Source: Methanobacteriota archaeon (GTDB taxonomy: Archaea > Thermoplasmatota > Poseidoniia > Poseidoniales > Thalassarchaeaceae). From it: a stretch of 6,185 bases of DNA. The notes below the pieces were generated by a model. The model was not told where the DNA came from. It searched no databases and was given only the letters and a program-made list of their open reading frames with translations. The translations under genes and the position numbers were made by a program. Shown here piece by piece: positions 1-6,185 of this stretch (within the stretch, counting starts at the first letter, position 1; every line of letters begins with the position of its first letter). The stretch lies in contig NYXO01000001.1 in assembly GCA_002685415.1 (NCBI GenBank), positions 22,282 to 28,466 on the forward strand. Reading direction: 5' to 3'.

Positions 1-282
1 GGAGAAATGGAAAGAGATTGTCTGATTGCCCACGGTGCCTCGATGGTAATCAAAGATAGACTACTCGATGAATCAGATGGCTGGCCTTTGATGGTTTGTA
101 ATAACACTGGTTGTGGACACATCGCATACTATGATTGGAAGAGGAGGACACCGGTTTGCCCAGTTTGTGGCGATCGAGCAGACGTTCACTCCGTTCAAAC
201 ATCCTATGCTTTCAAACTACTTCTGGACGAAATGAAGAGTCTCGGAGTAGCTATGCGCCTTGAACTGGAGGACCGAAGATGA
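1..282 (+). CDS. rpoB: RNA polymerase subunit B (beta), C-terminal fragment; 5' end outside window
   Basis: This is the last 93 codons of the second-largest RNA polymerase subunit, which helps form the active centre and carries the C-terminal segment that packs against the A' clamp. The fragment opens in frame with GEMERDCLIAHGAS, the highly conserved 'GEMERD' region near the end of archaeal/eukaryotic B subunits, so the ATG at 7 is internal and not a start. A C-terminal zinc ribbon follows: counting from the window's first codon, C33 and C38 (spacing C-x4-C) pair with C53 and C56 (CPVC). The first pair is usually C-x2-C in this family, so its loop is two residues longer here. The tail (FKLLLDEMKSLGVAMRLELE) is typical of the subunit's end. 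The stop TGA at 280-282 overlaps the rpoA1 ATG as ATGA, which suggests translational coupling. Whether B is a single chain or split into B'/B'' cannot be told from this piece. Confidence 0.97.
   Translation, partial: GEMERDCLIAHGASMVIKDRLLDESDGWPLMVCNNTGCGHIAYYDWKRRTPVCPVCGDRADVHSVQTSYAFKLLLDEMKSLGVAMRLELEDRR
267..271 (+). promoter_or_regulatory. Shine-Dalgarno site for rpoA1
   Basis: GGAGG lies inside the last codons of rpoB and ends 7 bases before the ATG at 279. It is complementary to the archaeal 16S rRNA 3' end and supports 279 as the rpoA1 start. The same motif and spacing precede rpl30e. Confidence 0.8.
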
Positions 283-3200
283 GTGCCCGTGGAGTAGCTA
301 AAATCCCAAAGAGGATAGATTCGATTAAATTCAGCCTAATGGATCCAAATGAGATCCGAAAGATGTCGGCCGTCGAGGTGAAAACAGCAGATACATACAA
401 GGATGATGGACATGCATTCAAACAAGGATTAATGGATCCAAAAATGGGAGTTATTGACCCTGGAATTCGCTGTGAGACTTGCGGAAACAAGCACGATGAG
501 TGCCCTAGTCACTTCGGTCACATCGCACTTGAACTACCTGTCATGCACATCGGCTTCACAGCTCTCATTAAGACGGCTCTGAAGTGCACTTGCAATGAAT
601 GTAGCCAAATTCTTCTGCACAGTGCAGCAGATACTCACCCCCTAGATCCAGAAAAGTCCGAGCAAGATTACTACCGTGACCGTGTTCATGACGTAATGAG
701 AAAGCATGGTGTTGGGTCGACTGAATTCAAGAAAATCATCAAGGAAATAGAGAAGGAATGTTCCAGTGCTAAGCGTGCTATTTGCATGCATTGTGGTTCG
801 GAACAAGGTAAAATCCTCCTTGACAAGCCTTCTACTTTCAAAGAGAAGAAAGCGGACAAGGGAGAGCACAAGCTGAATGCCAGAGATATTCGAGAGTGGC
901 TTGAAAAAATTCCCGATCAACATCTGATATTCCTTGGAATGGACAGCGATTCCAGTAGACCCGAGTGGTCAATTATGAAGGTTCTTCCAGTGCCGCCAAT
1001 TACAGTACGTCCTTCAATTACATTAGATAGTGGAGACCGCTCGGAAGACGACCTTACTCACAAATTAGTAGATGTTCTAAGAATTAACCAACGACTGCGT
1101 GAAAATCGAGACGCAGGTGCTCCTCAGCTGATTGTTGAAGATTTGTGGGAATTATTGCAATACCACGTCACTACATATTTCGATAACCAGACAAGCGGAA
1201 TCCCACCAGCAAGGCACCGCTCTGGAAGGCCTCTGAAGACTCTTTCACAACGACTCAAGGGTAAGGAAGGACGGTTCAGAAGCAATCTTTCCGGAAAGCG
1301 AGTTAACTTCTGTGCTAGAACTGTAATCAGCCCAGATCCAAATCTTGGAATCAACGAAGTTGGTGTACCAGTTCAAACAGCCAAGGAATTGACGGTACCG
1401 ATTAGGGCAACTAGCAGGAACCGAGAACAATTGCGAAGGATGATTATGCGCGGACCTGATGTTCACCCTGGAGTTAACTACATCATCAGGGGAGATAGCT
1501 TCAGAGTCAGAATTACTGACAGAACAAAGTTCATTTGGGCTGGATTCCGATGTCTAAATCCTGATTGTCACTCAGGTAGTGATGATGAACCATACGCAGG
1601 ATATAGACCTGATTTGAATACAGTACTTCCTGCACCGAACTTCCTTCCCGGCCTTGAACTAATGAAGCAGATGAAAAGGAACGAATTGGGGGATCTCGAG
1701 GATGTTTGGTCAGTAGATCTTGACACAACTATTTCCAACCTCCGCGGTGAAGATGAAAATGGTCGTCCACTAGCTGAAGATGACCCGAGAGCGATTATCC
1801 ACAACCGTTGGGTATGGGAACAGAACAATCCCGATGAGTACCTTCCTGAGCATCTGGAAGTGAACTGTCCACACTGTGGTAGCCCGTCAGTCGAGGATGA
1901 ATATGGTGAGGTTTACAGAACCGAAGTTGAGGATAGACTTTCAACTTACGACAGAGACGGTAATCCGCGGCCTGGAGTAATAGTTGAAAGACATCTTATC
2001 GATGGGGATGTAGCAATTTTCAACCGTCAGCCGTCACTTCACAGAATGTCAATGCTAGTGCACGAAATTCGGGTAATGCAAGGTAAGACCTTCCGATTTA
2101 ATCTTGCAGATTGTACCCCGTACAATGCCGATTTCGACGGAGATGAAATGAATTTACATGTGATTCAATCTGAAGAGGCTAGAGCCGAAGCGAAGATTTT
2201 GATGAGAGTTCAGGAACACATCATCACACCAAGATACGGTGGTTCTGTTATTGGAGGAATCCACGATCACATTTCGGGTGCATATCTACTAACTCATGGT
2301 GAAAGAATCCTGCCAAAGGAATTGGCTATGGAAGTAATGGGTTCTGTCGGCTGGGACGGAGAAATGCCAGAAGAAGTAACTACCAAGGATGGAATGGTAG
2401 GTTACAGAGGCGCTGATTTACTCAGTTTAATCGTACCTGCCGGATTCAAATTAAACTACACTAGTAGAAGCGGTGACGAAGTTAATGTCACCTCAAACGG
2501 TATCGTCAGTGGTACTATCGACAAGCGAGGTATAGGTGCTGAAGATGGAAGATTACTGGATGCTGTAGTTCAGACTCACGGAACTAACCGTGGTGCTGAA
2601 TTCCTAAATCGGATGACAAAGATGACAATCGCAATTTGTACATCTCTTGGATTCACCACTGGAATCGACGATGAAGATCTTCCGATAGCCGCTATACAAG
2701 AAATTTCAGAAATCAACGCCCGTGCTAGTGATGAAGTAGATTCAGAATTAGCAAAGTTTGGAAAAGACGGACGCCGCTACGAAACTCGTCCTGGAAGAAC
2801 TCCATTGGAGACACTAGAAGAAAATATTCTCCAAATTCTTGATTCTGCTAAGGCTGAATCAGGTAACGTTGCTAAGTCATATCTTGGAGAAGATAACTCC
2901 GCCGTAATCATGGCAACCTCAGGTGCACGTGGTTCAATGGATAACCTAGCGATGATGGCAGGTTCAATTGGACAACCAAAGGTTCGTGGAAAGCGTCTAG
3001 AACGAGGATACCAAGATAGAGTGCTTTCTCATTTCCCACGTGGTGTGAAGGGAGCCGAAGAAAAGGGATTCGTATCATCCTCGTTTAAGCAAGGTCTTCA
3101 GCCAACTGAATTCTTTATGTTGTCTGTATCTGGAAGGGAATCTTTAGTCGATACTGCGGTTCGTACTTCTAAGTCGGGGTATATGCAACGCAGACTCATT

Positions 3201-3377
3201 AACGCAATGGACGACCTCAAGGTCTCCGAAGATGGGAACGGTTCAGTCAGAAATACTGCTGACAGAATTATCCAATTCGAGTATGGAGAAGATGGAATAG
3301 ATCCAGCTAGAAGCCGAAAGGGGCTGCCTTTCGACATCACTAAGGTACTCGACGATGCTCTAGGGGGTGACGAGTGA
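279..3377 (+). CDS. rpoA1: RNA polymerase subunit A' (N-terminal part of largest subunit), with dock-region insertion
   Basis: This subunit supplies the clamp, the catalytic magnesium site and the bridge helix of archaeal RNA polymerase (EC 2.7.7.6), working with A'' and B. Visible in order: clamp zinc site C65-x2-C68-x6-C75-x2-H78; a second cysteine set (C105, C108 with C169, C172); switch/rudder region [17 protein letters not shown] around 338-354; FNRQPSLHR with N582; catalytic [10 protein letters not shown] at 616-625, whose D618, D620 and D622 hold Mg2+; and the bridge helix with [16 protein letters not shown] from 958. At 1032 residues it is longer than the usual ~880-900. Most of the excess is an insertion at about 418-565 with cysteine pairs C425/C430 and C530/C533, lying in the dock region. 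The bridge-helix start reads LSVSGRES (948-955), where HAxGGREG is expected. The start at 279 is supported by GGAGG and by the ATGA overlap with rpoB. The stop at 3375-3377 overlaps rpoA2. Identity is certain; the role of the insertion is unknown. Confidence 0.98.
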   Translation: MSARGVAKIPKRIDSIKFSLMDPNEIRKMSAVEVKTADTYKDDGHAFKQGLMDPKMGVIDPGIRCETCGNKHDECPSHFGHIALELPVMHIGFTALIKTALKCTCNECSQILLHSAADTHPLDPEKSEQDYYRDRVHDVMRKHGVGSTEFKKIIKEIEKECSSAKRAICMHCGSEQGKILLDKPSTFKEKKADKGEHKLNARDIREWLEKIPDQHLIFLGMDSDSSRPEWSIMKVLPVPPITVRPSITLDSGDRSEDDLTHKLVDVLRINQRLRENRDAGAPQLIVEDLWELLQYHVTTYFDNQTSGIPPARHRSGRPLKTLSQRLKGKEGRFRSNLSGKRVNFCARTVISPDPNLGINEVGVPVQTAKELTVPIRATSRNREQLRRMIMRGPDVHPGVNYIIRGDSFRVRITDRTKFIWAGFRCLNPDCHSGSDDEPYAGYRPDLNTVLPAPNFLPGLELMKQMKRNELGDLEDVWSVDLDTTISNLRGEDENGRPLAEDDPRAIIHNRWVWEQNNPDEYLPEHLEVNCPHCGSPSVEDEYGEVYRTEVEDRLSTYDRDGNPRPGVIVERHLIDGDVAIFNRQPSLHRMSMLVHEIRVMQGKTFRFNLADCTPYNADFDGDEMNLHVIQSEEARAEAKILMRVQEHIITPRYGGSVIGGIHDHISGAYLLTHGERILPKELAMEVMGSVGWDGEMPEEVTTKDGMVGYRGADLLSLIVPAGFKLNYTSRSGDEVNVTSNGIVSGTIDKRGIGAEDGRLLDAVVQTHGTNRGAEFLNRMTKMTIAICTSLGFTTGIDDEDLPIAAIQEISEINARASDEVDSELAKFGKDGRRYETRPGRTPLETLEENILQILDSAKAESGNVAKSYLGEDNSAVIMATSGARGSMDNLAMMAGSIGQPKVRGKRLERGYQDRVLSHFPRGVKGAEEKGFVSSSFKQGLQPTEFFMLSVSGRESLVDTAVRTSKSGYMQRRLINAMDDLKVSEDGNGSVRNTADRIIQFEYGEDGIDPARSRKGLPFDITKVLDDALGGDE
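3366..3370 (+). promoter_or_regulatory. Shine-Dalgarno site for rpoA2
   Basis: GGTGA, within a run of Gs at the end of rpoA1, matches part of the archaeal anti-Shine-Dalgarno complement. It lies 6 bases before ATG 3377 and only 3 bases before GTG 3374, so it favours the ATG as the rpoA2 start. Confidence 0.6.
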
Positions 3378-4954
3378 TGGTAGTCAAGAGTGCAACCAAG
3401 AAGAAATTGATGGATCTTGGAATTGCTGAGGAATACGCCCACCGTCTCGCAGATGATCGCAAGTGGGATGACGTAAAGGTGCTTACAGCAGGAGAAATTG
3501 CTCAAATTTGTGCTACAGATTCTGGAATGGCACAGAATATCTCAGAAGTTATTCAAGGCTCCACGAAAGCGGCTCAAAAAGAAAAGGCTGCTGAGAAAAC
3601 TCTGATTCGTCGCCGAGTTGCAACACGTCGTAGAAAGAAGAGTGTTCTCCCGTTGCAGGAATATGATTCCGAAGATAAGATGCGTCAAATCCATCGTGAT
3701 TTAGATATTGAAAACCCAATGTTCGTGAGCCTATCAGATGCAGCTGCAAAGGAAAATATCCGAATCACGCCAAAGACAATCAATGACCTAGTCAATGGTT
3801 TATTGTCGAGAGGAAAGAAGAAATTAACTGCGGCTGAAGCACGAAAGGTGGTCACTTGTGCAGCAGCCGACATGAAAATGTCAAGAGTTGATCCACACGA
3901 GGCTGTAGGGATTACCACAGCTCAATCTATTGGAGAACCAGGGACTCAGATGACAATGCGTACTTTCCACTATGCTGGTGTAGCTACGGTTAACGTGACC
4001 CAAGGTCTTCCAAGGGTAATTGAAATTGTTGATGCTAGAAAGGTTCCAAAAACACCGACTATGCTTGTTTATCTCGATGAGAACGATGCAAAAGGCAAGC
4101 CTCTTCGAACCAATGAAAAGAAGGTTCAGGCAATAGCTGCCGCTATTGAGACTACGACAACTAGAGACATTGCTTCCATAGATGTGGATGTAGCACAAAG
4201 ACACCTAAATTTGGACCTAAACACGTCTAATCTACGTCTGAAGAAAATGACTGGTGCAGAGGTTAGGGATAAATTGCAAAGAGCTCTACGTCTCTACATT
4301 CAGGCCGACAATGAAGACAAGCCAAAGGTTCTGAAAATAATCCCAGGGGTTACCAAAGAAGATGATTTAGCACAATTGGCTAATGACCCTCCAACATACA
4401 CTGCATTACTCCAACTTGAAGACAAAGTCAAGAAACTTAGGTTGAAGGGATTACCGGATATCGTTCGTGCAAATGTTCAGGGCCCAAATAAGGATACTGG
4501 CGAATATTACATCGCGACTATTGGTTCCAATTTAGCAAAGGTCAGTGAATTCGCAGGTGTAGACAGAGGTCGTACCTATACGAATAACATCAATGAAATT
4601 TACCAATATTTAGGGGTTGAAGCAGCAAGACAGGCAATTGTCAATGAGATGAAAGATACTCTTGAGGGTGCGGGTCTTGAAGTAGATACAAGGCACCTAA
4701 TCACCGTGGCTGACGTAATGACAAGCGAAGGTGAGGTACGAGCAATTGGACGACACGGAGTTAGCGGTACGAAGCACAGTATCCTTGCAAGGTCGGCATT
4801 CGAAGTCTCCGTAAACCACTTACTTCGTGCGGGTGTGATTGGTGAAAGAGATCACCTAAGAGGTGTAACCGAGAATATTATTGTGGGTCAACCAGTAGCA
4901 CTTGGGACAGGTAGTGTAGATTTGTTCTACATACCTGAAGAGGCGGACGCTTGA
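3377..4954 (+). CDS. rpoA2: RNA polymerase subunit A'' (C-terminal part of largest subunit), with N-terminal extension
   Basis: A'' completes the largest subunit of archaeal RNA polymerase, adding the trigger loop, the jaw and the C-terminal part of the clamp/cleft. Numbered from ATG 3377 (525 residues): VDPHEAVGI begins at 171; the trigger-loop region [20 protein letters not shown] runs 182-201, with H198 as the nucleotide-contacting histidine; the jaw spans roughly 220-370; the conserved end includes the stretch from EVRAIGRHG through [12 protein letters not shown] to GTGSVDLFY. The usual length is about 380-400, and the excess is N-terminal. Residues ~7-60 ([16 protein letters not shown], then a second helical stretch) look like a helix-hairpin-helix/SAM-like module. 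Residues 64-88 are a strongly basic linker containing [15 protein letters not shown] 3374, overlapping rpoA1 as GTGA, would add one residue; ATG 3377 is preferred from the Shine-Dalgarno spacing. The one- or four-base overlap implies co-translation with A', which fits their obligate 1:1 assembly. Identity is certain; the HhH reading of the extension is moderate. Confidence 0.97.
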   Translation: MVVKSATKKKLMDLGIAEEYAHRLADDRKWDDVKVLTAGEIAQICATDSGMAQNISEVIQGSTKAAQKEKAAEKTLIRRRVATRRRKKSVLPLQEYDSEDKMRQIHRDLDIENPMFVSLSDAAAKENIRITPKTINDLVNGLLSRGKKKLTAAEARKVVTCAAADMKMSRVDPHEAVGITTAQSIGEPGTQMTMRTFHYAGVATVNVTQGLPRVIEIVDARKVPKTPTMLVYLDENDAKGKPLRTNEKKVQAIAAAIETTTTRDIASIDVDVAQRHLNLDLNTSNLRLKKMTGAEVRDKLQRALRLYIQADNEDKPKVLKIIPGVTKEDDLAQLANDPPTYTALLQLEDKVKKLRLKGLPDIVRANVQGPNKDTGEYYIATIGSNLAKVSEFAGVDRGRTYTNNINEIYQYLGVEAARQAIVNEMKDTLEGAGLEVDTRHLITVADVMTSEGEVRAIGRHGVSGTKHSILARSAFEVSVNHLLRAGVIGERDHLRGVTENIIVGQPVALGTGSVDLFYIPEEADA

Positions 4955-4955
4955 T

Positions 4956-4960
4956 GGAGG
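4956..4960 (+). promoter_or_regulatory. Shine-Dalgarno site for rpl30e
   Basis: GGAGG begins one base after the rpoA2 stop and ends 7 bases before ATG 4968. It fixes the rpl30e start and gives this ribosomal protein gene its own strong ribosome entry within the operon. Confidence 0.8.
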
Positions 4961-4967
4961 AATTCGA

Positions 4968-5264
4968 ATGGATCTAGCTAGACAATTAAAACAAGGAATT
5001 AGCACAGGAAATGTACTATTTGGCCAACGCCAAACAACAAGCGCTTGTAACAAAGGGGATGCTAGGTTGGTATTGGTGGCAGCAAACTGTCCTGAAGATT
5101 ACATATCTACATTGACAACTAGCCACCCTGATATTCCTGTTCATCGAGTTTCTATGGTCAACCGTCAATTGGGTGCGGCATGTGCTAAACCATTTCCAGT
5201 TAGTGCCTTGTGTGTCATCGATCCAGGGCAGTCAGATCTCCTTACCCTTAGTACAAACCTTTGA
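4968..5264 (+). CDS. rpl30e: Large-subunit ribosomal protein L30e (eL30)
   Basis: This is a 98-residue protein of the L7Ae/L30e RNA-binding family, a component of the archaeal 50S subunit that recognises kink-turn-like RNA. It is recognised by the N-terminal helix MDLARQLKQGISTGNV; the glycine-rich RNA-contact loop with G14, G19 and T23 (FGQRQTTSACNKGDARLVLV, residues 18-37); the strand/turn VLVAANCPED; and the C-terminal signature LGAACAKPFPVSALCVIDPG (68-87). The length is typical for archaeal L30e (about 95-105). It sits immediately after rpoA2, the standard archaeal position (rpoB-A1-A2-rpl30e), and is probably co-transcribed with it, only 13 bases separating the genes. It carries three or four more cysteines (C27, C41, C72, C82) than I would expect, with no evident zinc motif. 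L7Ae itself is a less likely alternative, because the gene order and the PFPVSALCVIDPG end fit L30e better. Confidence 0.93.
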   Translation: MDLARQLKQGISTGNVLFGQRQTTSACNKGDARLVLVAANCPEDYISTLTTSHPDIPVHRVSMVNRQLGAACAKPFPVSALCVIDPGQSDLLTLSTNL

Positions 5265-5270
5265 TGGCTT

Positions 5271-5278
5271 GATATAAT
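5271..5278 (+). promoter_or_regulatory. Possible TATA box for the downstream gene
   Basis: GATATAAT lies just after the rpl30e stop, in the only non-coding gap of the window. An archaeal TATA box places the start of transcription about 25 bases downstream, here around 5298-5302. That would give a leader of about 50 bases before ATG 5350, starting with the hairpin listed separately. No convincing purine-rich BRE is visible upstream, so this remains a weak candidate. Confidence 0.3.
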
Positions 5279-5286
5279 CACCTTGA

Positions 5287-5291
5287 TTTTT
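5287..5291 (+). terminator. Possible T-run terminator of the RNA polymerase operon
   Basis: Five consecutive Ts lie 22 bases after the rpl30e stop. Archaeal transcription can end at short oligo-T tracts without a hairpin. It is the only such run in the gap, but it is short and is followed by GGG, so the assignment is tentative. Confidence 0.25.
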
Positions 5292-5297
5292 GGGTTT

Positions 5298-5318
5298 AAT
5301 CCACACTAAGTGGGGATT
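5298..5318 (+). repeat. Small near-perfect inverted repeat (hairpin) in the intergenic gap
   Basis: The arms AATCCACAC (5298-5306) and GTGGGGATT (5310-5318) pair over 9 positions with one A/G mismatch (5303/5313) around a TAA loop. It is the clearest structured element between rpl30e and the next gene. It could be a repressor operator near a transcription start, an RNA hairpin in the leader, or chance. If the downstream gene started at TTG 5290 it would lie within coding sequence. Confidence 0.4.
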
Positions 5319-5349
5319 CCCTTCAAGGTCTAAACGGTTACCAGAAGAT

Positions 5350-6185
5350 ATGGATGACATCGTCGGGGATTTACTCAATCTTCGTGGAGTCAGATTATCT
5401 GAGCCTCTTAGTTCAATTGATATTGTAGGTTTCAGATGTCTTGGGGTTGCTGAAAAAATACCCGAGTTAGAAGAGGAAGCGAGTTCTTCTGTACACATTT
5501 GGCATGTGCCCAAGGCTATCCTTCCGGTTGGCATTGCAGAGGCTGAGCGATGGCTTGTGGATGCACCAAGTGGGGCTCATTGGATTTTGAGTGAAAGGGA
5601 GTTCGAAGAACGGGCTAAAGAAATTCTATCGTCTAAAATGAAAATAGAATTATGGAGTCCTGAAGTTCTAAGTCGTTGGATTGGTGAAGCGGTATTGAGG
5701 GGGGATTTAGTAGCTCAAATCCCAAGACAAATCCCCTCAGCTAAAGAAATACAAGATAGGGGTCCAAGTTATCGAAAGGAAAAGATGGTTATTTTATCGC
5801 CTATAATTAACCTTGATGAGTGGTGTATCCAAAGAGGAATAGAATATGTTGATGCTAAACCAGTCCTCTTACAATCTCGTATATGGGAGATAAATGGTGC
5901 ATTAGTTAGCCCGGATGGGGTGAGAGAAGAGGGAAGCTGGAGGGTCTTAGAAGATCCCTGGGCCAATCGTTTAGAAACCCATGAATCGGAACAAAATTTA
6001 CCCAATATACCCAATCTAAGGCTCATTAATGCGAAAGATAACCAATGGTTGAGTGATGACGATTTGAGAGTCATGTTAGTCGGTATATTAGAGTTAAGGC
6101 GGCAAAAACAAGATGAAGCAATAGAGGGAAGTTCTGTTAGAAGCACTATGCTAGAAAAATGGTCGTTTGATTCAGAAGGTGCGGT
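5350..6185 (+). CDS. Uncharacterised protein with Mrr/restriction-endonuclease-like N-terminal domain; 3' end outside window
   Basis: A + strand frame stays open from 5287 to the window's end, giving at least 278 residues from ATG 5350; I do not recognise the family by name. The first ~120 residues follow the Mrr/PD-(D/E)xK pattern: helix MDDIVGDLLNLRGV (1-14); strand with D24 in IDIVG; a second strand VHIWHVPK (48-55), where the catalytic E/Q-x-K is expected; a helix at 61-72; then WILSEREFEERAKEIL (78-93) and KIELWSPEVLSRWIGEAVL (98-116), matching the conserved end of that fold ('TtsgF..eA...', 'IeLidgeeL'). Only K55 remains of the E/Q-x-K motif, so catalysis is doubtful. Residues ~147-208 form a second tryptophan-rich segment with KPVLLQSRIWEING and WRVLEDPWANRL, of unknown function. 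No signal peptide or membrane segment is seen. ATG 5350 has no good Shine-Dalgarno site; TTG 5290 is an alternative that adds 20 residues. ATA is common for Ile here (10 of 25), suggesting weaker expression than the operon. The coding call is firm, the domain call moderate. Confidence 0.72.
   Translation, partial: MDDIVGDLLNLRGVRLSEPLSSIDIVGFRCLGVAEKIPELEEEASSSVHIWHVPKAILPVGIAEAERWLVDAPSGAHWILSEREFEERAKEILSSKMKIELWSPEVLSRWIGEAVLRGDLVAQIPRQIPSAKEIQDRGPSYRKEKMVILSPIINLDEWCIQRGIEYVDAKPVLLQSRIWEINGALVSPDGVREEGSWRVLEDPWANRLETHESEQNLPNIPNLRLINAKDNQWLSDDDLRVMLVGILELRRQKQDEAIEGSSVRSTMLEKWSFDSEGA

Noticed and set aside
1530..1973. Intein within rpoA1
   Set aside because: No splice-junction residues (Cys/Ser start, His-Asn end) or endonuclease motifs are seen; the segment is short and its edges blend into the subunit, so an ordinary insertion is more likely.
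3374..3377. Frameshift or artificial split between A' and A''
   Set aside because: The split of the largest subunit between bridge helix and trigger loop is the normal archaeal arrangement, and rpoA2 has its own Shine-Dalgarno site and start.
3098..3505. 135-codon minus-strand reading frame across the rpoA1/rpoA2 junction
   Set aside because: It lies entirely antisense to two certain genes, encodes a Ser-rich low-information sequence with no recognisable motif, and has no ribosome binding site.
5265..5349. tRNA or small RNA gene after rpl30e
   Set aside because: The stretch is short, has no cloverleaf arms or GTTCRA-type T-loop, and shows only the small imperfect hairpin.
5232..5534. 100-codon minus-strand reading frame across the intergenic gap
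   Set aside because: It overlaps the conserved end of rpl30e and the nuclease-like domain antisense, with no family resemblance.
5769..6146. 125-codon minus-strand reading frame opposite the last gene
   Set aside because: The + strand frame runs unbroken for at least 278 codons with domain-like patterns; the antisense product is Ser/Leu-rich and looks like a shadow.

Overview
The window is a piece of an archaeal chromosome. It carries the distal part of the conserved RNA polymerase operon: the 3' end of rpoB, complete rpoA1 (A'), complete rpoA2 (A'') and the ribosomal protein gene rpl30e. All are on the + strand and tightly packed. The largest polymerase subunit is split into A' and A'', and L30e follows directly, which is the archaeal arrangement and not bacterial or eukaryotic. 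Both polymerase proteins are clearly longer than usual. The moderate A+T content and strong Shine-Dalgarno sites would fit a Thermoplasmatota-type euryarchaeon such as marine group II (Poseidoniales). That placement is an inference and no tree was made.

Layout: 1-282 is the last 93 codons of rpoB, including its C-terminal zinc ribbon. 279-3377 is rpoA1, joined to rpoB by an ATGA overlap, with the [10 protein letters not shown] catalytic loop, the clamp zinc site and the bridge helix. 3377-4954 is rpoA2, overlapping rpoA1 by one base (or four if GTG 3374 is the start), with the trigger loop and jaw. 4968-5264 is rpl30e, 13 bases further on behind a perfect GGAGG. 5265-5349 is a short intergenic stretch with a TATA-like element, a T-run and a near-perfect small hairpin. 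From about 5350 to the end of the window a + strand reading frame stays open. It encodes at least 278 residues of a protein I cannot name. Its first ~120 residues follow the pattern of the Mrr/restriction-endonuclease-like fold, apparently without the usual catalytic E/Q-x-K.

The RNA polymerase genes together supply most of the catalytic core (B, A' and A'' form the active centre), and L30e belongs to the large ribosomal subunit, so the operon couples transcription and translation machinery. In many archaea nusA, rps12 and rps7 come next. Here they do not follow directly, and the unidentified gene takes their place, probably as a separate transcription unit.

The points most worth a second look are: a ~130-residue insertion with two cysteine pairs in the dock region of A'; non-conservative changes in the normally near-invariant N-terminal part of the A' bridge helix; a ~110-residue N-terminal extension of A'' combining an HhH-like segment with a very basic linker; and the unidentified gene with a degenerate nuclease-like domain. 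I see no mobile element, CRISPR array, tRNA or rRNA.
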